DNA of 64,000 nucleotides from Narthecium ossifragum (lineage: Eukaryota; Streptophyta; Magnoliopsida; Dioscoreales; Nartheciaceae), in the NCBI GenBank assembly GCA_963920575.1, contig OY986971.1:19644492-19708491 (forward strand). The letters run 5' to 3'. The notes under the pieces were generated by a model that saw only the letters and a list, made by a program, of their open reading frames with translations, made no database searches and was not told the origin of the DNA. Below are positions 23,401 to 32,822 of the stretch, in pieces. The translations under genes were made by a program, and so were the position numbers. Positions within the stretch are counted from its first letter, which is position 1; each line of letters starts with the position of its first letter.

Positions 23401-23824
23401 CCTCAAGGGCTGCTGTGACCTCCTCTACTCCATCATAGCTGTGCGCATCATCCTCTTCCATCATCAATGCTGCTTCCAATGCAGTTTTAACTTGCTCCTG
23501 TCTGAAATTAGAAAACACCATTGAATCTAATACATCTATGGAGAAACAATCAAAAGAATTTGAGGGATATGACAAATATTCGAATACTTTAAATTCAACA
23601 GTTTCACCTAAGACTGTCATGCTTACCTTGCCATCCTGCACATTAATCATAGTCTTTGCTGTAGCCATAAATGGACGTCCAAGAAAAATTGGTAATTTTC
23701 TATCATGCAAGGGTGCATCATCCATTTCCAATATCACAAAATCAGCAGGGATAATTAGTTTATCAACTTGTACCAAAATGTCTTCTACAATGCCTAACGG
23801 ATATTTAATTGAACGATCTGCAAG
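20414..23824 (-). CDS. pol: Athila pol: protease end, RT, RNase H, integrase (one internal stop)
   Basis: After the stop at 23825-23827 the same frame continues. It reads LADRSIK and [20 protein letters not shown] (protease end), [20 protein letters not shown] and FMDDFSVF (RT), [14 protein letters not shown] and [11 protein letters not shown] (RNase H), [13 protein letters not shown] and CDRCQ (integrase zinc finger), [16 protein letters not shown] and [11 protein letters not shown] (catalytic core). A TAG at 20828-20830 replaces an expected Glu codon in [13 protein letters not shown], then the C-terminal part runs to 20414. All catalytic motifs are present. Reads as an Athila polyprotein of about 1140 residues after gag. 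The only visible damage is the two stops. Confidence 0.93.
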
Positions 23825-25768
23825 CTATAAAGACATCGTAGTAGGTTTCAATTCACCAACTCCTAACTGACAGAACACAGAGTAAGGCATCAAATTAACA
23901 CTGGCTCCTAAGTCAAGCATTGCCTCCCCTATTTTTGTATCACCAACAGTAATACTAATGTTAAAACTCCCTGGATCCTTAAGCTTGGGTGGAAGCTTCC
24001 TCTGAAGCACTGCACTTACTGTCTCTGAAACCATTACCTTTTCATGTGATTCATACTTTCGTTTATACGTACTTAATTCCTTGAAGAACTTTGGAAAGGC
24101 TGGCATGTTCCCAATCACATCAAGCAGTGGCAAGTTCACATTAACTTTAGATAAAATATCATAAATTTCAGAATAAGACTTATCCATTTTGGCTTTCTTC
24201 AGGCGGCCTGGAAACGGAATCGGTGGTACATATGGTGCAGGAATGTTGTGATGCACTTCCGGGACTGCATCCGCTTCCTTTTCATACTCAACAGTAGATG
24301 TGCCCAGTGATGGCCTTTTCGTGAGTTCCTCTTTTCCAACCTTCTTACTTTCATCATGACATTCATCAATAACTTCAACATTAATCTTATTATCAATTAT
24401 TTTACCTGAACGAAGAACTGTGATCGCTTTTGCTTGCTCAGGTTGGCTCGGAAATTTTCCTAGAACATGTGCTCTTATAGCATCAGCAAGTTGTCCCACT
24501 TGAACTTCCAACTTCCCCACGGATGCTGCAACACTCTTCAGTACCGCATCATGTTGAGCAATGGTCGAATCTTGTTTTTCCATCTTTGAATCTATTTTCT
24601 GCATAAAAGCCAACATAGTCGCTTCCAAAGACGACTTAACAGATGGGTTAGACTGATTAATAGTAGGCATACTAGCATTAGCAGTATTTTTCCATGAAAA
24701 ATTCGGATGTTCCCTCCAACCTGGATTGTAAGTATTTGCATAAGGGTCAAATCTAGGTCTTGGGTTATAAGCATTCATCAAATTAGCTTGTTCTTGCACA
24801 TATTCAGGAAATTCACTACCACAAGGACATGAATCAAACCTATGACCAACAATATTGCAAATTGAACAAACCTCAACCGGTTTTGCTTGTGTGGACATCA
24901 TTGCGTCCATCTTCTTATTGAGGGCTGCGATTTGCCTTGCCATGTCGTCATTCTGGTTAAGCTCATAGATGCCTCTTTCCTTATTCCTCGTGTCTCTCTG
25001 CTGCGAGTTTGATCCTAGCATCTCATAAATTTCGTACGCCTCTAGTGGTGTCCTTTTGAACATCGCTCCACCTGCAGCATTATCTGCCATAGTCTGACAA
25101 GAAAGATTTAGTCCATCATAGAAATATTGCATCTGATTTTCTAAAGAATAATTATGATGTGGACATTGCATCAAAAACATCTTAAATCTATCCCATGCTT
25201 CATGGAATGGTTCTCCATCAGCTTGCTGAAAATTTGGAATTTGCCTTCTCAAGTTAGTAGTCATGGCATGAGAATAAAATTTACTAACAAACTTGTTATA
25301 AATTGCATCCCAAGTAGTGAGTGATCCAGGAGGCAACGACATCAACCATCTCTTCGCTTTATCCTTCAGGGTGTAAGGAAAACATCGCATCCTCAGTTGA
25401 TCTTCAGTAATGTCACCTAGAGGAAAAGTCTGAATAGTAGCATAATAATCTTTCACAAACGTTAGTGCATCCTCAGAAGGTAAACCATGAAATTCAGGAA
25501 GCATAGAAAAATGTAGATTTTTAAGTTCATAATTCCTAGCCTCAGCAGGTAACGCAATGCACGAAAGTGAGGTAGAAATAGTAGGCCTCGCGTACTCCTC
25601 CAAAGGACGTAAATTGTTATTAAGCGCCATCTCCTCTTGTTCCTCCTCTTGAACTCCTAGATCTGATGTGGACATGCTGTCTTTGTTAGATCTTTTCTTC
25701 CAACTAATTTGATCTACTTTATCATTCAAGGGCAACAACTTTTCTTTCCGTGATCGGCGACCTTGCAT
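23825..25768 (-). CDS. gag: Athila gag and start of protease
   Basis: 647 codons. The capsid core reads LPPGSLTTWDAIYNKFVSKF (about residue 140) and YFYDGLNLSCQTMADNAAGG. A Cys-rich segment CSICNIVGHRFDSCPCGSEF (about 300) and DPYANTYNPGWREHPNFSW are characteristic of Athila gag. A coiled stretch VGKLEVQVGQLADAI follows. The protease motif LDLGASVNLMPYSVF lies about 30 residues from the end. The stop TAG at 23825-23827 sits in TTMSLxLADRS, where related elements keep an open frame, so gag and pol were one ORF. The start at 25768 lies just 26 bp after the primer site on the minus strand. Confidence 0.93.
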   Translation of the reverse strand: MQGRRSRKEKLLPLNDKVDQISWKKRSNKDSMSTSDLGVQEEEQEEMALNNNLRPLEEYARPTISTSLSCIALPAEARNYELKNLHFSMLPEFHGLPSEDALTFVKDYYATIQTFPLGDITEDQLRMRCFPYTLKDKAKRWLMSLPPGSLTTWDAIYNKFVSKFYSHAMTTNLRRQIPNFQQADGEPFHEAWDRFKMFLMQCPHHNYSLENQMQYFYDGLNLSCQTMADNAAGGAMFKRTPLEAYEIYEMLGSNSQQRDTRNKERGIYELNQNDDMARQIAALNKKMDAMMSTQAKPVEVCSICNIVGHRFDSCPCGSEFPEYVQEQANLMNAYNPRPRFDPYANTYNPGWREHPNFSWKNTANASMPTINQSNPSVKSSLEATMLAFMQKIDSKMEKQDSTIAQHDAVLKSVAASVGKLEVQVGQLADAIRAHVLGKFPSQPEQAKAITVLRSGKIIDNKINVEVIDECHDESKKVGKEELTKRPSLGTSTVEYEKEADAVPEVHHNIPAPYVPPIPFPGRLKKAKMDKSYSEIYDILSKVNVNLPLLDVIGNMPAFPKFFKELSTYKRKYESHEKVMVSETVSAVLQRKLPPKLKDPGSFNISITVGDTKIGEAMLDLGASVNLMPYSVFCQLGVGELKPTTMSL

Positions 25769-25793
25769 TCACTACAAATAAACTCTAATCAAA

Positions 25794-25811
25794 TCCCCGG
25801 CAACGGCGCCA
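25794..25811 (-). other. Primer-binding site, tRNA-Asp
   Basis: The plus strand reads TCCCCGGCAACGGCGCCA, identical to the 3' end of plant tRNA-Asp (GTC), so on the minus strand it is an 18-base perfect primer site next to the 5' LTR. Typical of Athila elements. Confidence 0.93.
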
Positions 25812-25817
25812 AAAACT

Positions 25818-27420
25818 TGATGAATAAATTTTATATCTCGCAAGTATACGAATCAGTGCAATCAGTATAGTAGCAAGACGAGTATCGTACCCACAGAGAT
25901 TTGTTAAGATTATTAGAGTGAAACGCTAAATAACAGAAAAGAAAGAAAATAAGGAAGGGAAAATAAGAAATATGAAGTCTCGAAGATAGATGACCTAATA
26001 ACGAAATAAGAAAACGATAGAAATATGATGGATGGATACTAAGGTTCTGATTTCACCATAACATCCTCATTCTATGCATTGAATCAATAAAGATCTCAGT
26101 TTAATTCCAAGGGCTCGTTCTTCCGGTATGATGATCCGTTCGGCCGCGGTCTTCACCAAGTACCCTCAATTAACCCTAGCTAATGAACCCATAATTAAGT
26201 GTTAACCAAGAATCCATTAAGCTCTGAAGAACAATTATGAACCAAGAATACTCTTAGCTTGAACCCGGCCTCGACATAAACTCATTCATTCATAGATCCT
26301 GCAAGATTAGGGAATGAACCCTCGCCCAATCTCACATACAACAATCTATAATACTTCTATTGGCCAGATAAAGGTATTTAAGATCTCAGTTATAATAATG
26401 AATGAAACAAGGAAAATAAACTGATAAAATAATCATGATCCAATAACATAGAATGATTCAGTTAGGGCTACATCGGTACCTTAGAGAAGAAACTAGCCAC
26501 TCATGTTCACCATGAGGGCAACAAAACTAATGAAGAAATAAAGAAGAAATAAAAAAAGAAAACCAAGCCTGGAACCCTTCTCCTTGCCTCCAAATGCTGC
26601 CAAAAAGTCCCCCTCAAACCCTAAAAAAAGTCCTATTTATAGCCCCAAAGTCACACCATCAACGGATTTGTTCTAAACCGTTGATTTAGTTCACTGGGAA
26701 CGTCCGATCGATCCTCCTCGGGATGTTGGATCGATCAGTCTCATTAAAATCTTCAACTTCTATTTACGCCCGAGTCCGATCAATGGATGGATCGATCGCA
26801 CTATGTTCCTCTAAAAAGCATACGTTCTGTCATCCTTTAATTTCCAAGTCCGATCGATCGGACTATGAGTGTTGGATCGATCGGTTGAGTAAAAATCCGC
26901 TGTTTTTGGCTTTTCCCGAGTCCGATCGATCGGACCATTGGTGTCGGATCGATCGGACCCCATAGGAGGGATGAAGGGATCGATTGAACCCTATATGACT
27001 GAAAATTATATGTTCTGTCACGTTTCTGCGTAGTCCGATCGATCGGCGGATCGATCGGACTTCCAGCTTATTTTCTGTTCTGCCATTCAGACTGCGCCAT
27101 CGGTACTAAAAGTCCCGTAACTTTCTCTAAGAAACTCGGAATCCCGAACCGTAAAATTTTCCCGAATCTAGACTTCAATAGCTTTCCAACCATATATAGT
27201 ACATCATCTGGTTCTTCATGAGCAGGTACAGATTAATTTTTGAAGTTAATCCATATACTCTTTTCAGCTTCTTTTAGCCCCAATTTTCTGCATTTTCCAA
27301 ACAACCATGTGAAGCAACATATAGATGTAAAAATAGTACTAAAGATGTTGATTAAGGATAATAAACTAGCAATTGAGATGGTTAGAAGCCTATTTAGAGT
27401 GCACTTTCATGCACTCATCA
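25818..27420 (-). repeat. 5' LTR of the Athila-type element (plus-strand right copy)
   Basis: 1603 bp, same length as the other LTR. TATA box at 26634-26641 (minus strand) and array at 26703-27062. Confidence 0.93.
26703..27062. repeat. CCGATCGATCGG palindrome array, Athila 5' LTR
   Basis: Same number and order of units as in 18485-18845. Single changes include GATCAATGG and GATTGAACC, which break the TCGA core. Confidence 0.9.
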
Positions 27421-27722
27421 GCAACCGCATCAAGAAGTGCCACACCTACCCGGTGTATAGATTCGTCAGGGAGGAGGTGGGGGCGGAGATGCTCACCGGC
27501 GAGAAGAAGGCGAGCCCAGGGGAGTACATCGAGAAGGTGCACGAGGACATGGGGGAGGGGAGATTCAGGGAGGTGGTGCTGTCATGCCTGAAGGACTGGT
27601 GGGGCTCCGCCGGGCCGCCGCAGTCGGAGGTGTCGTCGCCGCTGGACCGGAACCTCGAGCACTGGGGCTGGTTCGAGCAGCCGCGGGAAACGGGTGAAAC
27701 CGGTCACGTGCCACGCACGTGA
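27421..27722 (+). pseudogene. PAL: Captured PAL fragment, part 2, plus a tail of unknown origin
   Basis: Past the Athila element the PAL frame resumes after GCAAC: RIKKCHTYPVYRFVREEVGA, EMLTGEKKASPGEY and VVLSCLKDWWGSAG. This matches the PAL C-terminus (YPLYRFVREELG, LLTGEKVRSPGEE, LLECLKEWNGAP). PAL normally ends there. Here the frame goes on with SSPLDRNLEHWGWFEQPRE, which I do not recognise and which may be a third captured piece. The ORF stops at 27722 inside the right inverted repeat. Confidence 0.8.
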
Positions 27723-27874
27723 CTGGTTTTTCGTGAGTAAGGCTAACGCCGTTTGAGGGTGAGGACTAGATTGCTAGGTTATGAAACCACAGGGTACTAA
27801 AATGTGATTTTTAAAGCTGAGGGTAGTAGAATGATAATACCTGAAACTACAAGGTATTAAAGTGTATTTTGGCC
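27700..27874 (-). repeat. Right terminal inverted repeat of the Pack-MULE
   Basis: Reverse complement of the left end (16480-16640), followed by the target duplication at 27875-27882. Confidence 0.85.
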
Positions 27875-27882
27875 TTTCTGCA

Positions 27883-28489
27883 TATGATAACTCGTATAAC
27901 ATTATGCAGTAAATTGCTGCATTATGCAATAAATTGCTGCATTCTGCAGTAAATCGCATATTTCTGTTTGATTTGGACAGAGTTTTGGGGTCTAAATTAC
28001 TGCATTCTGCAGTAAATTACTCCAACATTCAGATTGCAATTTTGCTTATAGTAGACATTCTCTATCTTTCACTCATGACATACATTACCACTTAACCCAT
28101 AACATACATTGGCACTTTAACTCCAACAATAAAAATACAAGTGCAACATACATCGACACTTTATCCACAACATACATTGGCACTTTTCATATTCAATTAA
28201 GAAAATCCACAACATACATTGGCACTTTACCCATAACATATAATTGAGTGAGTGTACAATATAAGGTCTTGACACTACCCAAAACATACAAAAAATACAA
28301 GTACCAGTTTAACTGGTTTAACACTCATGAGACTACAAATCCAAACATTGTATCTTTCTTTCTTTGATAGCACCATTCCTCTCTCTGTAACATACATGAA
28401 AAGAAGACAAGCACCATTTCTCTCTCTGTAGATAGATACAACATCTGATTCTGTAGGCAAAAAATGGAGTTTGAGGATGGACACTAGCA
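27883..28489. other. Right flank of the FAR1-like gene; repeats, no gene
   Basis: Starts with the continuation of the GCAGTAAATTGCTGC tandem repeat (27883-28020) and then a minisatellite (28070-28245). No coding similarity until LINE1 resumes at about 28490. Confidence 0.6.
28070..28245. repeat. ACATACATTGGCACTTTA minisatellite
   Basis: At least five copies of a unit of about 24 bp (ACATACATTGGCACTTTAnCC), some separated by unrelated AT-rich spacers. Confidence 0.8.
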
Positions 28490-29110
28490 TTTATCAGCTC
28501 CGATGATCCTTAATCTCTTGACTGTGGTACACATAAAAGAGGCAGATAAATTTTGTAGGCGGAATGTTGTGGGTCCCTCCAGAGTACGCTCACGGGTTAG
28601 CCGTAGAAGAAGAGGCCGATGGTTCGAAGCCAAGCGAGGAAGGTGTTGTACTTCAGCCATTGGGAACATTCCCTCCAACATTGAGAGCAGAGCGCTCCGT
28701 CTAGGCGTTCCATAATATGTGCCCAAATCTTCTATTAGACCATGTGAATGAGGACCCCTGGAAACCCAAGTCCAATAGATCATTATCAGAAATAAACTCC
28801 AAGAAATCCTGAACTGAGCAAGAATATGAAAAAGGCGGCTCCCCACTCCTCTTCTCAAAAGCACAAGTGATGGCGTTAAAATCACCTATCATCGAATGAG
28901 GTTAGCCCCTTGCGCTGATATTAGATAGAACTTGCCAGAGATCTCGACGAATAGTAGAGCTCATTGTCGCATAAACCATGGATAGGAACCATTGTCCATG
29001 CATGCTAGAGGTCACCACACCGTGAATGGTATGATATCTGAAATGGAGGAAAGAAACTTGGTCGAGAGAAGTGCGCCACACCACCAGAATACCTCCTCGC
29101 AAACCCTGAG
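28490..29110 (-). pseudogene. LINE1 ORF2 endonuclease domain, main part
   Basis: On the minus strand: GLRGGILVVWRTSLDQVSFL, MIGDFNAITCAFEKRSGEPP, LLDLGFQGSSFTWSNRR, then ASNHRPLLLRLTRE and TTFRLQN. This is the apurinic/apyrimidinic-type endonuclease that precedes RT in plant LINEs; GDFN and SNHRPL are the catalytic landmarks (H from the DH motif kept, D changed to N). Frameshifts occur. The following RT part of the same orientation is found at 8955 and below, so the two are probably one element split by a large insert, with some linker sequence missing. Confidence 0.85.
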
Positions 29111-29207
29111 CCCCCGTTTGGTTCGAGGATAGGGTGGGGATAAAACCGTTATCTCCTACATTATCCTCAAACACCATTTTCTTATCCCAAGCAATCATTA
29201 CTTATTT

Positions 29208-30518
29208 GGGTTTTTTACATATATATCCTCAAGAAACTTTCAAAATACATATTTACCCCTACATTCTTTATATTTTCATATATACCCTTCAAAAGTTTAA
29301 GTGATCACATATATACCCTTCCGTCAACTCCCGTGAGGTTAAGTAACTTAACCATGGTTAAATCATATTTTAGGGGGCTTTTTGTAAATTTATGGGTATT
29401 TTCGTGTAACTATGGGTTTTTAGGGTTTTTTTTACAAATTCTCAGTTTTCACTGCCGACATAGGCCATTTTTGAGGCCAAAAGCCGGCCAAGTTTACTGA
29501 TCTCCTTCCCCTTCTTATCCCCTTCTTCTCCCCACTATTTCTCACTAGAAGCTAGTAGAAGGAGGAGTTTGAGAGAGAAAGAAACGGACAAAAACATAGA
29601 AGAAAAAAAGGGGTTTTCGCGCGGATTTTTTTGAGATTTGAGTGGTAATCGTTGATTTTTTTTCTTCTTCTTGGTGTAGATAAGCTTCCTTATTGATTCC
29701 GGGTTTTCTCATGTATTTTTGGGCATTTTTCGTGACATTTTTTGGGTTTTTTGGATCTTCTCCGGCGAAGGTCGCCGGAGACGACGTCGGGGACGACGCC
29801 GTCCCCTTTTTCCAGCGACTGTAGCGTTGGGTAATCGTCGATTTTTTCCTTCTTCTTGGTGTAGATAAGTTTTCTTGTTGATTTCGGGTTTTTCATGTAT
29901 TTTTGGATATTTTTCATGGTATTTTTCAAGGTTTTTGGATCTTCTCCGGCGAAGGTCGCCGGAGATGACGCCCCCCCTTTTTCCAGCGATTGTAGAGTTG
30001 GGTAATCGTCAATATTTTTCTTCTTCTTGGTGTAGATAAGCTTCCTTGTTGATTCCGGGTTTTTCCATGTATTTTTCGTGGCATTTTTTTAGGTTTTTGG
30101 ATCTTCTCCGACGAAGGTCGCCGGAGACGCCGCCGCCCCCTTTTTTCAGCGACTGTAGCGTTGGGTAATCTTCGATTTTTTTCTTCTTCTTGGTGTAAAT
30201 AAGGTTCCTTGTTGATTCCAGGTTTTTCCATGTATTTTTGGACATTTTTCATGGCATTTTTTGGAGTTTTTGAATCTTCTCCGGCGAAGGTCGCCGGAGA
30301 TGACGGCGGGGATGATGAACAGTATCAGGGGCAAAAAGGTAATTTGACACCATGCCGTTAACGGCGTTATGGAATATTCCCATTTGATTCCACTGCAGGT
30401 AACCCGAGGGGCATATATGTTATAACTTAAACTTTTGAGGATATATATGAAAATATGAAGAATGTAGGGGTAAATACGTATTTTGAAAGTTTTTTGAAGA
30501 TATATATGTAAAAAACCC
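29208..30518. mobile_element. Non-autonomous Mutator-like element with 9-bp TSD
   Basis: 1.31 kb. The ends GGGTTTTTTACATATATATC are inverted repeats with close similarity for about 110 bp. TACTTATTT is duplicated exactly (29199-29207 and 30519-30527). The inside holds four tandem repeats with a strong hairpin and no transposase. ORFs on the minus strand are repeat-derived. Confidence 0.92.
29645..30330. repeat. Four tandem units of 165-186 bp with a GC hairpin
   Basis: Units start at about 29645, 29831, 30002 and 30167 with GTAATCGTCGATTTTT. Each contains CTTCTTCTTGGTGTAGATAA and a palindrome TCTCCGGCGA, 3 nt, TCGCCGGAGA, almost perfectly kept in all four (one copy has CCGACG). Confidence 0.9.
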
Positions 30519-30766
30519 TACTTATTTATCCCCATTTTTCAAACAATAACTTTATCCCCACTCATTATCACCACTTTTTCTAATCCCAGAATCCCTTTAT
30601 CCCCAAGCAATCATTACTAATTTATCCCTATTTTTCAATTATTACTCATTATCTCCACTTTTTTTTAACCTCAAAATCCCTTGTTCCACTTATCCCCACT
30701 TTTTCTATTTACCCTCAAAATCCCTTATCCTCACATTTTCTATCTCCAAATCAAACGAAAGCTGAG

Positions 30767-31036
30767 AGGGCAAAAGAAAAGTTGACCAACTGGGCCCAGC
30801 TACCCCTCAATGAAAGCAATCTGAGGCTCTATACCCACAACCCCTAATAAGATCTAGATGGTAAATAACAATGAGTCTCTGGCATGAATGAGAACCCGTC
30901 GTAGACCAAGCCCATGACAATTTCAGGAAAGAAGACATTAATCTGATTGAGGAAGAGATGTTTAACCCCGCAGACCAGACTCATGCTTCTCCAACCAATT
31001 ACATTTAGCGCAGCCACCGCTTACAGTGGTAGTATC
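30767..31036 (-). pseudogene. LINE1 ORF2 endonuclease N-terminus
   Basis: Minus-strand reading gives NCHGLGLRRVLIHARDSLLF, then LLGVVGIEPQIAFIEG, which resembles the WNCRGLG...L start of plant LINE endonucleases. It joins the piece at 29110 once the MITE-like element is removed. Several stops are present. Confidence 0.65.
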
Positions 31037-31835
31037 CAGTGGCGGAACCAGGGGGGGGCGAGGGGGGGCGGCCGCCCCCCCTGGCAACGCCGGAAACAAC
31101 CCCCACCCTGAGTCAAAGCTTTGGAACATAGGAAAACCCAATGGGTATGCTTTTTTTACAGAATTTGACTCAATCGGTGGTGAGGAGCAATATAGTTATT
31201 GTGGACTCTAGCAAAGAAGACAAAAGAGCAATTAGTGGGTTTTTGTTTGGTTTTGTCTTATTGAAGAGGGAGAGCTTAAGATAAACCAGGGAAGAGAGTA
31301 CATTTAAGATGGATGTAGCTGGAGTGAAGGACACGTGAAGTGGTTTAAACCAGAGAGGCGCCGTTGGTTGGATTTTTATTTGAATTTAGGATATACATAT
31401 ATGTAAAAGCGACTGCCAATCCCATATATATACTAGGCTTTTTGAGTTGGCATTGGTCTTACCAGTTGCGACTGCAACCGTGGAGAGAGTCTTCTCTTCG
31501 ATGAAGATTATCAAGTCTGATTTGCGTAATAAGATGGGATATAACTGGATGAATGATTGCATGGTAGTATACATCAAGCGGGAAATTTTTGAAACTATTG
31601 AGAACGAAATCATTTTGTAATGTTTTCAAAAAATGCAAAAGCGTAGGATCCAACTTTCACCTCTCAATTGCAGCACATAGTACGATACATATATTTTAAT
31701 ATTTGTATTATTTTTATTCCTTAATGTTCGATATTGTAATTCTAAGTTATACTTTGCATTAATTAAAAGAAAAAAATTTGATCATTTTGTTTTAGATTTC
31801 GCCCCCCCTTAAGTCTCATCCTGGTTCCGCCACTG
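31037..31835 (+). mobile_element. hAT element (internally deleted) with 8-bp TSD
   Basis: 799 bp between CAGTGGCGGAACCAGG and its inverted copy CCTGGTTCCGCCACTG. GTAGTATC is duplicated on both sides (31029-31036 and 31836-31843). The inside keeps the 3' end of a transposase gene. A related 5' fragment lies at 42360-42555. Near the left end is GGGGGGCGGCCGCCCCCC, a perfect GC palindrome. Confidence 0.93.
31440..31620 (+). pseudogene. hAT transposase C-terminal dimerisation region
   Basis: The frame reads LALVLPVATATVERVFSSMK, IIKSDLRNKMGYNWMNDCMV and KREIFETIENEI. This is the hATC dimerisation domain (consensus LPVSTASVERSFSAMKxIK). The catalytic part is missing through internal deletion. Confidence 0.88.
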
Positions 31836-31843
31836 GTAGTATC

Positions 31844-32822
31844 AGTCATCGAAAGGTCCCCCACACCCTGTTGATGATGGACAAGAGTAAATCCCGGGGT
31901 TGCCTCTCTCTCCTTGATCTCCATATCTAGAGCATGATCATCAAGAACCATACCCTCATGTAAAATTGCTTTTTGAAACTCATGAAACCCACTTTGGTGA
32001 TAACTCAGAAGAAGCGGCTCCGATTCGGTTGGAGGGGAGTTCGGTTAAGCCGGCCTCATTCTGATCTTGGTTAGGGCGATATCTATGTGGGAGAACTAGA
32101 GGTCCCGGCCGATTTGAACCCGAGTTAAAAGTCATACCAACAAATGTCATGGAGCGACATCTCTGCGAACTCGCCATCTCGTAAGGAAGGCACCATATCC
32201 GCTGCATGATCCGACGATGATTGAAAATTCAAATTTAAAACTTCTTTCCTAGTATAGGACTGCCGCCTATAAGGATGTGAATCCGAGAATTGTGCTAAAC
32301 TTGGAAACAGCTGCCAGTTTCTTTCTGGGGTTGCACCAAATCATGGTTGGACGATGATGACACCACCGATCTTTCCTTCCATATCTGTGCGTCACTTGGC
32401 ACCAAATCATTCACTTTGTCTGCTTCTGCCGAAGACAACGTAGCACGTTCGTTGCTAGGCATCGGACATGGGTTCACCATCGGAGGATCATGCTGAACCA
32501 GCCCCCTCGGTGGTCATCGTCGTTGCACAATGTGCCACTCCCCACCAAAAGGCTCCTCTAACACCATCCCATTGGTCTCCACCAGTTGCACCTCTAGCGC
32601 TTCATACCGTGGCTAGTAGACAGGAGTTTGATCATGCCAAGCAGGGGCCACATCCATACCATGCACCGCCGCATGTTCCGAGCTCGACTCCACCGCAGCA
32701 CCAGCCATACCACGGGACAACTCCTCTATGTATAGCTTTTTTGCCTTACATGAAGTCACTTTGTGTCCAATACGACCGCAGAAAGAGCAGTTGTCGTTCT
32801 CATACACAAAAGGTTGAGTGAA
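31844..32822 (-). pseudogene. LINE1 ORF1, C-terminal part with zinc knuckle
   Basis: On the minus strand the frame starts at 32822 with FTQPFVYENDNCSFCGRIGH and KVTSCKAKK, a CCHC knuckle as in plant LINE ORF1. A long tail without known domain follows. When the solo LTR 32823-34427 is taken out, the frame joins RVIQF to TQPFVYE without a break. ORF1 proteins bind LINE RNA. Confidence 0.85.

Larger units (their letters stand above)
17600..27420 (-). mobile_element. Athila-type Ty3/gypsy retrotransposon, nearly intact
   Basis: A 9.8-kb element in minus orientation with two 1603-bp LTRs, flanked by GCAAC (17595-17599 and 27421-27425). The tRNA-Asp primer site, Athila-type gag and pol on one frame, and a polypurine tract are present. 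The LTRs differ at only a few per cent of positions by eye, so the insertion is fairly recent. Only two in-frame nonsense codons were seen (23825-23827 and 20828-20830), both single changes. It inserted into the PAL fragment of the Pack-MULE; when it is removed the PAL frame is continuous. No envelope-like ORF is seen between pol and the 3' LTR. Confidence 0.95.
16480..27874 (+). mobile_element. Pack-MULE carrying glycosyltransferase and PAL fragments (split by an Athila element)
   Basis: The ends are long inverted repeats: the left starts GCCAAAATACATTTCAATAC after CAA, and the right, on the minus strand, starts GGCCAAAATACACTTTAATA. The similarity runs for well over 100 bp. Flanking copies of TTTCTGCA (16472-16479 and 27875-27882) form the target duplication; Mutator elements usually make 9 bp and a ninth base would be mismatched. 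Between the ends are pieces of two unrelated host genes in one orientation, the hallmark of Pack-MULEs. Without the Athila insertion it would be about 1.6 kb. No transposase is present. Confidence 0.85.
29111..30761. mobile_element. Small TIR element (MITE-like) inside LINE1, holding a MULE
   Basis: The left end reads CCCCCGTTTGGTTCGAGGAT and the right end, on the minus strand, CTTTCGTTTGATTTGGAGAT. CTGAG flanks both sides (29106-29110 and 30762-30766). Without the inner MULE it would be about 330 bp of AT-rich, non-coding DNA with TTATCCCCA repeats. The class (hAT-like or PIF-like) is unclear because the duplication length fits neither well. Confidence 0.7.

Noticed and set aside
25794..25811. 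Exact match to the end of tRNA-Asp
   Set aside because: It is the primer site of the Athila-type element next to its LTR; the rest of a tRNA gene is absent.
8956..28489. The FAR1-containing insert as one complete MULE
   Set aside because: No matching inverted repeats or target duplication could be found at the two edges by eye.
29690..30334. Lysine-rich ORFs on the minus strand
   Set aside because: They are translations of the four tandem repeats in the MULE.
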